A stretch of DNA of 64,000 nt from an uncultured Candidatus Melainabacteria bacterium (lineage in GTDB: Bacteria > Cyanobacteriota > Vampirovibrionia > Gastranaerophilales > Gastranaerophilaceae): assembly GCA_934692485.1 (NCBI GenBank), contig CAKUTX010000002.1, forward strand, positions 62,001 to 126,000, read 5' to 3'. The notes below the pieces were generated by a model that did not search any database, was not told where the DNA came from, and saw nothing but the letters and a program-made list of their open reading frames with translations. Numbering within the stretch: the stretch's first letter is position 1; every line of letters starts with the position of its first letter. This document shows, piece by piece, positions 1 to 8,475 of this stretch. The translations under genes and the position numbers were made by a program.

Positions 1-1
1 T

Positions 2-166
2 GACATGACATTGACTGAGTTGTGTAAAAGAATGTCTGAACGATTAGGTAAACCCTATTCTATATATAATATTTCAGGAAAATTAAATAGAGATACAATA
101 AAATATAGTGAGATTAAAGAGCTTTATGATATTTTGGGATATGAGTTGGTTTTAAGGAAAAAGTAG
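2..166 (+). CDS. Small HTH-like protein, 5' end outside the window
   Basis: The reading frame is open from the first full codon, so the gene probably begins upstream; an in-frame ATG at position 5 would give 53 residues. The visible part begins LTELCKRMSERLG and ends GYELVLRKK. This layout (helix, short turn, KLNRDTIKYSEIKEL, then a D-I-L-G-Y-E strand) resembles the small Cro/Xre-like DNA-binding proteins that are common in gut bacteria, but that is an impression from motif order only. It converges on the S41 protease gene with only 3 bases between the stops. Function is not established. Confidence 0.5.
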   Translation, partial: DMTLTELCKRMSERLGKPYSIYNISGKLNRDTIKYSEIKELYDILGYELVLRKK

Positions 167-169
167 GTT

Positions 170-1420
170 TTATTTTTTGCTTAACATCATTTGAGATAAG
201 GCATTTTTGGCAGCTTGAAGTTGCGCATCGTTATTGTTTTTTACATCGTTAATACTCAAATTGACTTTTATATCAGGGGTAATTCCTTTTTGATTTATAT
301 CTGTGCCTTTAGGGGTTAAATATTTTGCAACAGTTAGGTTTAATCCTGTTTCATTCGGCATTGGAATGATTTTTTGAACCATTCCTTTTCCGTACGTTTT
401 TGTGCCTAAAAGTTTTGCTTTATTGTAGTCTTTTAGTGCTCCTGACAAAATTTCACTTGCACTTGCAGAATTGTTGTCAACAAGTACGATGGTTGGTTTA
501 TGAACTCCAAATTCAGTATCTTGAGCCTTTATGTCGTATTTGTAACCGTTTCTGCCAACTATGCTGACAATATTCCCTTTAGGAATAAACAAATTCGCAA
601 TAAACACGGCATTTGGAAGTAATCCACCTGTGTTTCCGCGTAAATCAAGAATTAATCCTTTTGTATTTTTTGTCTTTTCTAATGCTTCCAAAAATTCATT
701 TGGAGTTGTTGAACCGATAAAACTTGTTATTTGAATATAACCTATATTTTTATCTAGAACACTGCTTTTAACAGTTTTTACTTTAATTTCCTTACGCATA
801 ACTCGTTTTGTTAATTTATCATTATTGCGCAATATTGTGATGTTTACAAAACTGTTTTCCGGTCCTCTAACTAAATCAGCAACTTCAGAAAGCGCTAAAC
901 CGTTGACTTCTTTTCCGTTGATTGCAAGAATTATGTCTTTAGGTAAAAGATTTGCAAATTGAGCCGGAGTTCCTTCCATAACGTTTACAATATGTATTTT
1001 GCCGGCAACGGACGCTATGTTTACTCCAATTCCTGTGATTTTTGAATTGATAGAATTATTTTGTTCGCGATATTCACTCTTTGACATATATCTTGAATAT
1101 GGATCGTTCAAACTCGCAAGCATTGTGTCAATTGCTACTTTTGCATCTTCATCGGTTTTTATTTGTCCGTGGTAATGTTCTTTCCATCTGTTCCAAGCTT
1201 GGTTATTTAATTCAGAATCATAATAGTTATCTCGAATAATTTTCCAACTGTTGTCAAAAAGTTTTTGGGATGAAACTTTGTCATAGTCTACCATGTCTGG
1301 AGTTTCTGTGATTTCAAACCTGTCTGTTGCGCTGATAAATAGTTTGTTAAGCGTAAATAAAGTTGCTATTAAAAGTAAAAATGTTATGAGCTGACTTTTT
1401 TTCATACCAATATTTAACAT
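170..1420 (-). CDS. ctpA: S41 carboxyl-terminal processing peptidase (CtpA/Prc type)
   Basis: Periplasmic serine protease that trims or degrades proteins from their C-termini. An N-terminal hydrophobic segment (about residues 10-28) acts as signal or anchor. A PDZ domain follows at about 125-205 (GIGVNI, then a G-x-PA-x-x-A-x-L-x-x-x-D-x-I-L-x-I-N-G pattern). The S41 core has LDLRGNTGG near 259-267, then NNSASASEIL and TYGKG. Ser320 and Lys345, 25 residues apart as in the family, are the likely catalytic dyad. Length (416 residues) is normal for CtpA. The ATG at 1420 is preceded by a weak AGAAAG; a TTG just upstream and an ATG at 1405 are alternatives. It lies alone between converging and diverging neighbours. 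Confidence 0.9.
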   Translation of the reverse strand: MLNIGMKKSQLITFLLLIATLFTLNKLFISATDRFEITETPDMVDYDKVSSQKLFDNSWKIIRDNYYDSELNNQAWNRWKEHYHGQIKTDEDAKVAIDTMLASLNDPYSRYMSKSEYREQNNSINSKITGIGVNIASVAGKIHIVNVMEGTPAQFANLLPKDIILAINGKEVNGLALSEVADLVRGPENSFVNITILRNNDKLTKRVMRKEIKVKTVKSSVLDKNIGYIQITSFIGSTTPNEFLEALEKTKNTKGLILDLRGNTGGLLPNAVFIANLFIPKGNIVSIVGRNGYKYDIKAQDTEFGVHKPTIVLVDNNSASASEILSGALKDYNKAKLLGTKTYGKGMVQKIIPMPNETGLNLTVAKYLTPKGTDINQKGITPDIKVNLSINDVKNNNDAQLQAAKNALSQMMLSKK

Positions 1421-1568
1421 CAAGTTCTTTCTATAATCAATATACTTTTTTAGTAGTTTAATAAGTTATACAAATATTTTTTATATTGTTAATTCTTGTA
1501 AAAAAATTGACAAAATACCATGACAATAAAATATGCTTTTTGTATGATTTTTTTATCAGGGGGTAGAA

Positions 1569-2048
1569 ATGCCGGAAGACTTAATAGAAAAGAAATCAAA
1601 TTTTGACTTGACGTCTAGAAGTGCTTTTTCAAATAATGAGGAAGTTTTTACGTCACGTTCTTACGCATCGTTGTTAGCGAAAAATATCATTCCTTATTTT
1701 CATAAAAAAATTGCTGACAACTATATTATTATAAAAAAAGTGTTTAAATTTCAGGCTGTTATGCCGAGAATTTCTAATACAGAAAAGGCTCTTTTGGCAA
1801 AATATGATTTTAATACATTGGAATATACAACTGTAAAACAAATGTATGAAGAACTGTCTTTGTTGCAAAAATGGTCAATGTCTGCTGATGAGAAACTAAA
1901 AAAAGACTCTGATACCATTCTTGAAATTAGGACTCGAGAACTGAAATATATCGTTGCGACAAGTTATGCAAATATTTCTAATGAAATTTATAAAGGCTAT
2001 TTGGCTTTGGAAAATTACTTTTTAGAAATAAGTAAATATAATGGTTAA
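1569..2048 (+). CDS. Hypothetical helical protein, 159 aa
   Basis: I do not recognise this family. A GGGGG ribosome-binding site lies 6 bases before the ATG. The N-terminal 30 residues are polar (EKKSNFDLTSRSAF). The rest looks like a bundle of amphipathic helices with no signal peptide, no membrane segment and no catalytic motif. It is transcribed away from the S41 protease gene and converges end to end with the leftward HTH gene: its stop ends at 2048 and the neighbour's stop begins at 2049. Codon use is AT-rich like its neighbours, so no sign of recent transfer. Confidence 0.65.
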   Translation: MPEDLIEKKSNFDLTSRSAFSNNEEVFTSRSYASLLAKNIIPYFHKKIADNYIIIKKVFKFQAVMPRISNTEKALLAKYDFNTLEYTTVKQMYEELSLLQKWSMSADEKLKKDSDTILEIRTRELKYIVATSYANISNEIYKGYLALENYFLEISKYNG

Positions 2049-2372
2049 TTATTCACAAATCGTAGCTTTGATTAGTTTGTAAATTGTCTCTATTTTCTCT
2101 CTATCTTTAAGGTTTTTAATGTCGAGAATCATCTCATCAATCAGTTCTTCTTGAGGTTTAATATGATTGAATGCGAACAGGTCTGCGCAAGATACATTCA
2201 ATACTTTGCAAATTTTTTCTAAAGTGTCAGCTGTAAGAAAGTTCTCCCCATTTTCAATTCCGCAAAGAGTTCTTGTGGCTATATCTATCTTTTCTGCAAG
2301 TTGCTCCTGAGTAAAGCCTCTTTTTTGTCTAATTCTTTTTATTTTTGTCCCAAGTTGTTTTTTTATGTTCAC
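2049..2372 (-). CDS. XRE-family transcriptional regulator
   Basis: A 107-residue protein with an N-terminal Cro/C1-type helix-turn-helix: KIKRIRQKRGFTQEQLAEKI, then the recognition helix region ATRTLCGIENGE, then LTADTLEKICKVLNVS, the canonical fourth and fifth helices. The C-terminal 40 residues (EELIDEMILDIKNLKDREKI) are probably a dimerisation helix. The start is GTG at 2372 with GAGG about 9 bases upstream. The 274-base gap to the next rightward gene is a divergent promoter region, so it may autoregulate or control that neighbour. Target unknown. Confidence 0.85.
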   Translation of the reverse strand: MNIKKQLGTKIKRIRQKRGFTQEQLAEKIDIATRTLCGIENGENFLTADTLEKICKVLNVSCADLFAFNHIKPQEELIDEMILDIKNLKDREKIETIYKLIKATICE

Positions 2373-2646
2373 GATATTTAACCTCTTGTTTATTCTAAAA
2401 GAGAATATTGAATTGCAAAACGGTATATGACTGCGTTAATAACACATAAAAAGATATAAAATATCATAATGCACATGTGGTTTGTAAAGAAATGTAAAGC
2501 TGGAAATGCCTGATATAATTGATATATAAAAAATATATGAAATTTAATCTCTTATTTATGCAATTTTAAGATATAAAATGTTTTTATATAAGAGTAAGAT
2601 GTGCAATTGCAGAAAAGTTACAAAAAGATATTAAGGAGATTAAAGT

Positions 2647-3174
2647 ATGACAGAACCAGTAAACATGAAAACATTAGGCGGATTAAGTTACAATGAAAAT
2701 TTAGTAAGCTCAGCCAAAAAACTAAAAAATGGAAAATTTGAAATCATATTTAAGTCAGGTGAAAAAATAACATATCCATATCAAAAAGATTTTGTTCCTT
2801 CTGATGATGACTACGGTAAAGCAAAAACAGGTGAAGATATTAATAATGATGAGGGGCATAGAAATGCAGCTATTCACCAAACAACTGTTAGTGGTTTAGT
2901 TTATGATGATACTTATTTTGATATAAAAAATGTTATGGGTGCAACATTTACTTCTTCAGAATATACAGTATCTCATGTAGATTTGCAAAATAGTTCTAAT
3001 ACTACTATAGATTTATCTGCAAATGATAGCAAATGGTATGGAGATAATGCAAATGTTAAAGGCGGAGCAAATAATAAAGTAATTTTGGATAAAAATGATA
3101 CTGCAAATATTGAGGGTTGCCCTGTTGAAGGACAAGGTACTGCTGCTCAAAAAGATTATAAAAAATTAGAGTAG
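2647..3174 (+). CDS. Hypothetical protein, 175 aa, Asn/Gly-rich
   Basis: Family not recognised. A strong AAGGAG site precedes the ATG. The first 45 residues contain a small strand pattern (NGKFEIIFKSGEKITYPY). The remainder is rich in Asn, Asp, Gly and Thr with alternating hydrophobics (SNTTIDLSAND, GANNKVILD), which would suit a short right-handed beta-helix or an adhesin-like fold, though this is inference. There is no signal peptide and one Cys near the C-terminus. It is followed by a strong terminator, so it is probably a single-gene transcript. Confidence 0.6.
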   Translation: MTEPVNMKTLGGLSYNENLVSSAKKLKNGKFEIIFKSGEKITYPYQKDFVPSDDDYGKAKTGEDINNDEGHRNAAIHQTTVSGLVYDDTYFDIKNVMGATFTSSEYTVSHVDLQNSSNTTIDLSANDSKWYGDNANVKGGANNKVILDKNDTANIEGCPVEGQGTAAQKDYKKLE

Positions 3175-3203
3175 TTTTATTTAATAATTAAATTAATTCT
3201 ACC

Positions 3204-3232
3204 AAAGCGAGGATTTAGGCCTCGCTTTTTTA
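3204..3232 (+). terminator. Rho-independent terminator
   Basis: A 9-bp perfect stem (AAAGCGAGG at 3204-3212 with CCTCGCTTT at 3220-3228) and a 7-base loop run into a T-tract. It sits 30 bases after the stop of the 175-residue gene. Confidence 0.85.
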
Positions 3233-3259
3233 TTCAAAATTTATCAATATTTTAATTGA

Positions 3260-3287
3260 TTGACAGTTTATAAAATAACTGTATAAT
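3260..3287 (+). promoter_or_regulatory. Sigma-70-type promoter placing +1 on the start codon
   Basis: TTGACA (3260-3265), a 16-base spacer and TATAAT (3282-3287), then exactly six bases before the ATG at 3294. Predicted +1 is the A of the ATG, and there is no ribosome-binding site. This is the most consensus-like member of the leaderless set in this window. Confidence 0.75.
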
Positions 3288-3293
3288 TGTGTT

Positions 3294-3533
3294 ATGAAAT
3301 ATTTAGAAGAATCAAATAAAAATCTGATAAGCTTAAGAACCAGTTTAATTGCGGTTGTTGCATTATTAACAGGTGGATTGGTAGGACTTACACTGTCTGA
3401 GCCGTATTCGTTTTTGAAAATTGCATGGATGGTTGCTGGAGTATATTTTGATTTTTTATTTATATACAATATTAGCCAAATTAATAAAAATATTAATAAA
3501 AATATAGGAGTAATAAAAAATGAGTGCAAGTGA
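3294..3533 (+). CDS. Small two-segment membrane protein, 79 aa
   Basis: Two hydrophobic segments (about residues 14-32, LIAVVALLTGGLVGLTL, and 40-60, IAWMVAGVYFDFLFIYNI) flank a short loop, with an N-terminal KYLEESNKNLISLR and a Lys/Asn-rich tail. This looks like a small inner-membrane protein. A consensus promoter directly abuts the ATG. Its 3' end overlaps the next small membrane gene by 14 bases, so the two are probably translationally coupled. Family not recognised; the architecture recalls small two-helix membrane peptides, but no function can be given. Confidence 0.6.
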   Translation: MKYLEESNKNLISLRTSLIAVVALLTGGLVGLTLSEPYSFLKIAWMVAGVYFDFLFIYNISQINKNINKNIGVIKNECK

Positions 3534-3645
3534 TATATTTTCTGTATCAATACCAATTCTTTTTATAATTGTTGGAACATATTTCAATTATAAATTTAAC
3601 CAAATTGGAAAAGAAAATGAAATAGATACAAAGAAAGTTCATTAG
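3520..3645 (+). CDS. Small membrane peptide, 41 aa
   Basis: A short open frame begins inside the last codons of the upstream 79-residue membrane gene (14-base overlap). ATAGGAG lies about 9 bases before the ATG. The peptide has one hydrophobic segment (residues 5-22, DIFSVSIPILFIIVGTYF) and a charged C-terminal tail (KENEIDTKKVH). The coupled arrangement, the ribosome-binding site and the terminator 40 bases later support a real bicistronic unit of two small membrane proteins. No family assigned. Confidence 0.5.
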   Translation: MSASDIFSVSIPILFIIVGTYFNYKFNQIGKENEIDTKKVH

Positions 3646-3683
3646 TGGAACTTGTGTAGATATTTATGTGAAAATTTTACAAC

Positions 3684-3716
3684 AAAAAAAGACTGAGATT
3701 ATTCTCAGTCTTTTTT
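3684..3716. terminator. Bidirectional terminator
   Basis: A-tract, GACTGAG (3691-3697), short loop, CTCAGTC (3704-3710), T-tract. It works in both directions and separates the rightward small membrane genes from the leftward rpsP. Confidence 0.85.
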
Positions 3717-3739
3717 CTATAAAATATATATTTAACAAA

Positions 3740-4108
3740 CTATGCTTCAGCTGGAGCTTCTGCTGCTTGAGCTGCTTCAGCCTCTGCTGCTGCTTTTGCT
3801 TCAGCTTCTGCTTGAGCTTTCGCTTGAGCTTTTTTAGAAAGTTTTACTGTTTCTTTTTTTACATAGTTCAAAGTACCGTCTTCGTTACAATTTTTGATTA
3901 AATATGCAACTGTTTCGGTAGGTTGAGCGCCTTTTTTAACCCAATCCAAAGCTGCAACTTTGTCTAATTTCATTTCTTTTGTTTTTGGATTGTAGTGGCC
4001 TAATTCTTGAACAGGTCTACCTTCACGTTTTGTTGTTGAATTAATAACGATAACTCTGTATGTAGGGTTCTTTTTAGCACCCAATCTTTTTAATCTGATT
4101 TTTAACAT
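3740..4108 (-). CDS. rpsP: 30S ribosomal protein S16
   Basis: Small-subunit ribosomal protein that stabilises 16S rRNA domain folding. It starts MLKIRLKRLGAKKNPTYRVI, the family signature, followed by GRPVQELGHYNP and the D-W-x-x-K-G-A-Q-P-T-E-T-V block. The ATG at 4108 has AGGGA about 7 bases upstream and matches the normal N-terminus; the frame is open for 27 more codons upstream but that stretch is not S16-like. About 28 C-terminal residues are an Ala/Glu-rich tail (QAEAEAKAAAEAEAAQ), a low-complexity extension seen in some S16 proteins. There is no rimM or trmD beside it, unlike the common operon. Confidence 0.95.
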   Translation of the reverse strand: MLKIRLKRLGAKKNPTYRVIVINSTTKREGRPVQELGHYNPKTKEMKLDKVAALDWVKKGAQPTETVAYLIKNCNEDGTLNYVKKETVKLSKKAQAKAQAEAEAKAAAEAEAAQAAEAPAEA

Positions 4109-4265
4109 TTCAATTTCCCTTATTTTTTGTTGTAACCTTCGAGTTTGTAAGCTTCTGCAGCCGCGCCGAGTTTTCAAACTCTTGAACAAGGCTAAGAGGA
4201 ATTGCCTTCTTCCTTTTTAATCTAAGCACAAAAAACTTATCTAATCAAGCCATGATTAAAAAAGA

Positions 4266-5399
4266 TTAATTAAATTTTTTTTCTGTGCTTTGTTTTAAAT
4301 TATCAAGAATTTCATTATAATTAACGGTTACGGGTGTCGGCTGTGATGTTTCAATAATTTCTAAAAATATTTGTGAATTTTTAGGATTTTTTCCGTCAAG
4401 AAAATATTTTGAATTTGCCGCATCTTTTCTGGCCGGTACAATTAATCCGCTTGTCGCAAATTTTTCACTATTTTCTTTTGATGATAGATAATTTATTAAT
4501 TTTTTGGCTTCTGCTTTATGCTTTGATGATTTTGAAACAGCCCATCCTGAAGCATCTAGCGGAACAACGCTTCCACTGTTTCCTGATGGAAATTTTGCAA
4601 TGTCCCAGTCAAAGTCTGCGTCTTCTCGTAATTTTGGAACCATCCAGCGCCCAGAAACATACATGGCTAATTTCCCTTGCAAAAACATTTGTCCCATTGT
4701 CGCACTGGCGCTCTCTGATTTCAATGGCGCAACGTGATATTTTTTTCTCAAATCTGCATAAAAATTTATGCTATCTTGTGTTTCTTTTGTGTTAATTTTG
4801 TCAGGAAGAATTCCTCCTCCGTTACTCATTATATATGGCAAGTAAAAAAGTGGATTTTCATCAAAACTCGTTCCAAAAATATTTGAGCTTGTTAATTTTT
4901 TTGCCGTTTCAAGATATTCATTTAAAGTCCAATTGTTTTTGGGGTATGCAACATGTTTTTCATCAAAAATATTTTTATTATAAAAAACTACTAAATTTGA
5001 TACATCTCTTGGTATTGCATATAATTTCCCTTCCCAGCTCAATGCCTTCAATGTTTTTGGATAAAATTCATCAGATTGAGAAAGTTCTTCCAACAAACCT
5101 GCATTAGCATAAATTGGTAAATATTGATTGTTTATAAAAATCACGTCAGGAGCTGTATTTGAGGCAAAAAGCAGATGTATTTTTTGAAAATAGTTTTGTG
5201 GTATATGCATAAAATCAACTTTTATATCAGGATTTTCTTTCTCAAAATCTGCTAAAATAGGTCTAAGAATATCTATTTCTGATTTTGAACCCCAACTTGC
5301 ATATTCTATTGTTATTTGCTTTGTTTTATTTGAACAACCGCATAACAAAAATAGGCATAACAATAAAATTGGAAAAATTTTTTTTATTTCATTAAACAT
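4266..5399 (-). CDS. Extracellular sugar-binding lipoprotein of an ABC importer (family 1)
   Basis: A solute-binding protein of 377 residues. An N-terminal lipoprotein signal (KKIFPILLLCLFLLCGCSNK) puts the likely lipidated Cys at position 22. The mature part has the family-1 pattern: ITIEYASWG, DFEKENPDIKV, FASNTAPDVIFINNQYLP, an L-Y-A-I-P-R block, and near the C-terminus a K-L-I-N-Y-L-S-S-K-E-N-S-E-K-F hinge helix. It is related to the UgpB/MalE group, so glycerol-3-phosphate or an oligosaccharide is possible; the ligand cannot be read from sequence. No permease or ATPase gene is adjacent. The only matching ATPase here is the MalK-like gene near 32 kb. Confidence 0.85.
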   Translation of the reverse strand: MFNEIKKIFPILLLCLFLLCGCSNKTKQITIEYASWGSKSEIDILRPILADFEKENPDIKVDFMHIPQNYFQKIHLLFASNTAPDVIFINNQYLPIYANAGLLEELSQSDEFYPKTLKALSWEGKLYAIPRDVSNLVVFYNKNIFDEKHVAYPKNNWTLNEYLETAKKLTSSNIFGTSFDENPLFYLPYIMSNGGGILPDKINTKETQDSINFYADLRKKYHVAPLKSESASATMGQMFLQGKLAMYVSGRWMVPKLREDADFDWDIAKFPSGNSGSVVPLDASGWAVSKSSKHKAEAKKLINYLSSKENSEKFATSGLIVPARKDAANSKYFLDGKNPKNSQIFLEIIETSQPTPVTVNYNEILDNLKQSTEKKFN

Positions 5400-5435
5400 T
5401 CAGCTCTCTTTTCAAAATTTGAAAAATTTACTTTT

Positions 5436-7397
5436 TTATAATTCGATTAATACACCCATTTTTTGGTCGGTAACTTCTACTAGTGACTTAAAACCACCTG
5501 CTTTTACCATATAAACATTGGCATTATCATGTCTTACCTGAATAGGATTTGTAACATTTGCATCAAATTTTTTCAATACAAACACTTCATCATTAACTTT
5601 TCCTATTAATGCTGATTTGCCATCAAGGTTAACGACATAAAAACCTTTGTTGTTATCTATATTGTAGCCGGATTTTATAATTAATCCGTTTATATAAGAA
5701 TTTTTTGAGTCTTTCCTTTGTTGTGCAATCGGATTAGTCATTGGTTTTTGTGATTGAGGCGATGTTAGGTTGTTTGCAATCGAAGTTGGTGCTTGTTGTT
5801 GAATTTCTTCTTTAACAGGTTGGGCAGCATTTTCTTTGTCCAAAATAGAAAAGTATTCATCAACTGATGACATGATGTATTCTGACGGTTTAAACTTTAT
5901 ACGATTTTTGCTAACATCTTCGACATCAAGATTTGCATCTTTTAATTTTCTCGGATTTGAGTGTAAAAGAGATTTTCCTAATTCAATATTTTTTTGTTCG
6001 TGTAAAGGAATTTCTTGCTCATATTTTTTAAATCTGCTCTTAATTTTGTCACGATTTGACATTTCAAGAGATGTTTTGCGAGAATTAAAAGCTTTGAATT
6101 TAATTGTTTTTTGAATAGCATCATCTTCATTTTGGATTTCTACAATTTCAGGTTCAATAGAATTGTTGTTAGTGTTTATAACATCAGATACCATTTTTTC
6201 AAGAGCTTGTCGTTTTTGGTTTAGTTGCTTAGTCGGTTCAGCTGGTGTTTTGATAAATGTGTAATTCCCTTTATTGTTAGGTCTTGAAACCGGCTTTGCA
6301 GAAGCATCCAAGTAACTCTTGTACTTGTCTTGCCAAGATAAATTGTTATTATTAACAATGTTATTATATTTTACGTTATTAGGAGTGACTTGATTTTGAG
6401 AAAGTTCATTAATAAAACTTTCTTTTCTTTGAGAATTTGTTGCTATCGCTTTAATTATGTTAAGAATAATTGAAAGTCCAAACAAACCAAGTACACCAAA
6501 TCCGCAAACTTTTAAACATTTTTTTGCAATGTGTTTAAATTTAGTCCAAAAGTTTGGAGTTTGTTGTTTTGGTATTTCGCTAATATCCTTAACTGGTTCA
6601 GAAAAAGTTGTTCCTGCAACTGTTTCTGCCTCTGGAACAATATTTGTTTGAGGAGCTTTTTCTACGGTTTTTTCTTGTTTAACTTCATTAATAAGTTCTG
6701 CAAGTTGGGCACGTCTAGCTTGCCTATCAACATCTTTTGTTTGAGGTGTAACTTCGTTTAACTTGATATTTGGTTTTTGTTTTACCTGTTCTTGTTTATT
6801 TGCAGAGCTAGTTGTTGTTTTTGTAACATTATTTTCTTTTTTCTGAGTGGTTAAATTTTTAGAATTATTAGCAGGTTTAGGTTGTACGGCATTACCTTTG
6901 TTTACTGTAATTTCCGTTTTTTGAGGAGTTTTGTGCGGTTCTGAAGAATGGTTTTTTACAGCATTAGCTTGTGCTATAAGAGTTTTGTATTCTTTTTGCT
7001 CATCTGTAACTGGCGCACTCTTTTGGGTACTTGTTTTAATATCGAGTGGTTTTGTTGTAATAAGCGTTACTTTAGTGTACCCACCGCTTGTATCATTAAC
7101 AGTTTTTACATCAACATTAGAAACTAAATCTCTTACTCCGCTAAGGTTTGAGCTGCTATAGCCTGCACTTTGAACTTTCGGGATAAGTATAACGTATTTG
7201 TTGTCAGATTTTTTTCTGACCATAACATTGTCATTGTAACCGTTTGATGTAAACAGTGTAACGTTAACAGAATTACCGGAAGAACGTTTCAAATCTAATT
7301 GCGTCAAATTATTTGCGCCATTCGCAAATGATATGGAATTCGTCGCAAGAGCCAACAATAATGCTATACCAAATATATTAGATTTTTTCACTGCCAT
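5436..7397 (-). CDS. Large envelope protein with N-terminal AMIN-like domain and central membrane helix
   Basis: A 653-residue protein. A signal peptide (residues 1-26, ending SISFANGA) is followed by an AMIN-like beta domain at about 30-115 (LDLKRSSGNSVNVTLFTSNG, DNKYVILIPK, GYTKVTLITTKPL); AMIN domains bind peptidoglycan or secretin partners. Next come a Lys/Gln/Asn-rich linker (120-285), one transmembrane helix at about 293-315 (VCGFGVLGLFGLSIILNII), a second linker, and a C-terminal beta-rich domain at about 570-653. The last part (GYNIDNNKGFYVVNLDGKSALIG) looks like a small folded module. AMIN domains occur in PilQ and AmiC, so a role with pili or the cell wall is possible. Full domain identity unproven. 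Confidence 0.6.
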   Translation of the reverse strand: MAVKKSNIFGIALLLALATNSISFANGANNLTQLDLKRSSGNSVNVTLFTSNGYNDNVMVRKKSDNKYVILIPKVQSAGYSSSNLSGVRDLVSNVDVKTVNDTSGGYTKVTLITTKPLDIKTSTQKSAPVTDEQKEYKTLIAQANAVKNHSSEPHKTPQKTEITVNKGNAVQPKPANNSKNLTTQKKENNVTKTTTSSANKQEQVKQKPNIKLNEVTPQTKDVDRQARRAQLAELINEVKQEKTVEKAPQTNIVPEAETVAGTTFSEPVKDISEIPKQQTPNFWTKFKHIAKKCLKVCGFGVLGLFGLSIILNIIKAIATNSQRKESFINELSQNQVTPNNVKYNNIVNNNNLSWQDKYKSYLDASAKPVSRPNNKGNYTFIKTPAEPTKQLNQKRQALEKMVSDVINTNNNSIEPEIVEIQNEDDAIQKTIKFKAFNSRKTSLEMSNRDKIKSRFKKYEQEIPLHEQKNIELGKSLLHSNPRKLKDANLDVEDVSKNRIKFKPSEYIMSSVDEYFSILDKENAAQPVKEEIQQQAPTSIANNLTSPQSQKPMTNPIAQQRKDSKNSYINGLIIKSGYNIDNNKGFYVVNLDGKSALIGKVNDEVFVLKKFDANVTNPIQVRHDNANVYMVKAGGFKSLVEVTDQKMGVLIEL

Positions 7398-7580
7398 TTT
7401 CTACCGTTAAAAAATTTTCCCTTATATTATATAATACTTTGAGATGAAAAAAATTGCCAATATGTTAACTTTTTCTGCATTTATGTTACAATTTATGAAG
7501 AAATTATACCATAAAAAGTGAAAAAATTTTGTATAAATTTATGAATATCATATGATGAATGTAGAAATCAAAGGAAATAT

Positions 7581-8471
7581 ATGAAAAGCGGATTTACAGC
7601 AATAATAGGGCGTCCTAACGTAGGCAAGTCAACTTTACTTAATCAAATTTTAGGACAAAAAATTGTAATTGCGACAGATAAAGCGCAAACGACAAGAAAA
7701 CGAATTAAAGGTATTTATACAACAGAAAAAGGCCAAATAGTTTTTATTGACACTCCTGGGGTTCATAAACCATTGAACAAATTAGGAGAATTCCTTTTGG
7801 AAGAATCTAAGATGGCTGTCCCTGATGCAGATTTGATTTTGTTTTTAGTAGACGGTTCAGAGCCGGCAGGTAAAGGTGATAAATGGATTGCGCAAAATAT
7901 TCTTAAAACAAATATTCCTGTAATAATAGTTATGAACAAAGTTGATAAACTTAAAAAAATGGAAAAAGTTGAAGAAAATTTGTTAACATATAAACTTTTG
8001 TTTGAAACAAATTATCCGGTTGTAAGAATTTCCGCAAAAACAGGTCGCAATATTGATACGTTAATAAAAAACATTTATAAATCATTGCCTGATGGCGATT
8101 TGTTGTACCCTGAAGATATTGTTACCGAAGAAAGTATGCGCGATGTAACGGAAGAAATTGTGCGCGAAAAGATTTTGCTTAATACTTCTGATGAAATTCC
8201 GCATTCTGTTGCTGTAAAAATTGAAAGTTATACAGAAAGTGACGATATTGATAGGATTTATGCTTCAATTTACTGTGAAACAAAAAGTCAAAAAGGAATT
8301 TTAATCGGTAAAGGCGGTAGCTTGCTGAAAAAAATCGGCACAGAGGCTCGACTTGAATTGGAAAAGATAGTAGAAAAGAAAGTTTTTCTAGGACTTGAAG
8401 TTAAGATTGATAAAGATTGGCGCAAAAAACAAAAATCTTTGAAAAACTTCGGTTATGAACAAGAAAAATAG
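7581..8471 (+). CDS. era: GTPase Era
   Basis: Ribosome-associated GTPase needed for 30S assembly; it binds the 3' end of 16S rRNA. G1 is GRPNVGKST (residues 10-18), the switch I region has the family TTRKRIKGI, G3 is DTPGVHKPL, G4 is NKVD, and G5 is near RISAKTG. The C-terminal KH domain carries KGGSLLKKIGTEAR and ends KVKIDKDWRKK. Length of 296 residues is typical. An AAGGAAA site precedes the ATG. The gene stops 4 bases before the convergent response-regulator stop. Confidence 0.97.
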   Translation: MKSGFTAIIGRPNVGKSTLLNQILGQKIVIATDKAQTTRKRIKGIYTTEKGQIVFIDTPGVHKPLNKLGEFLLEESKMAVPDADLILFLVDGSEPAGKGDKWIAQNILKTNIPVIIVMNKVDKLKKMEKVEENLLTYKLLFETNYPVVRISAKTGRNIDTLIKNIYKSLPDGDLLYPEDIVTEESMRDVTEEIVREKILLNTSDEIPHSVAVKIESYTESDDIDRIYASIYCETKSQKGILIGKGGSLLKKIGTEARLELEKIVEKKVFLGLEVKIDKDWRKKQKSLKNFGYEQEK

Positions 8472-8475
8472 CTAA

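Noticed and set aside
4109..4189. Upstream extension of the rpsP frame (27 codons)
   Set aside because: S16 begins MLKIRL and a good AGGGA sits before the ATG at 4108; the extra codons do not match S16.
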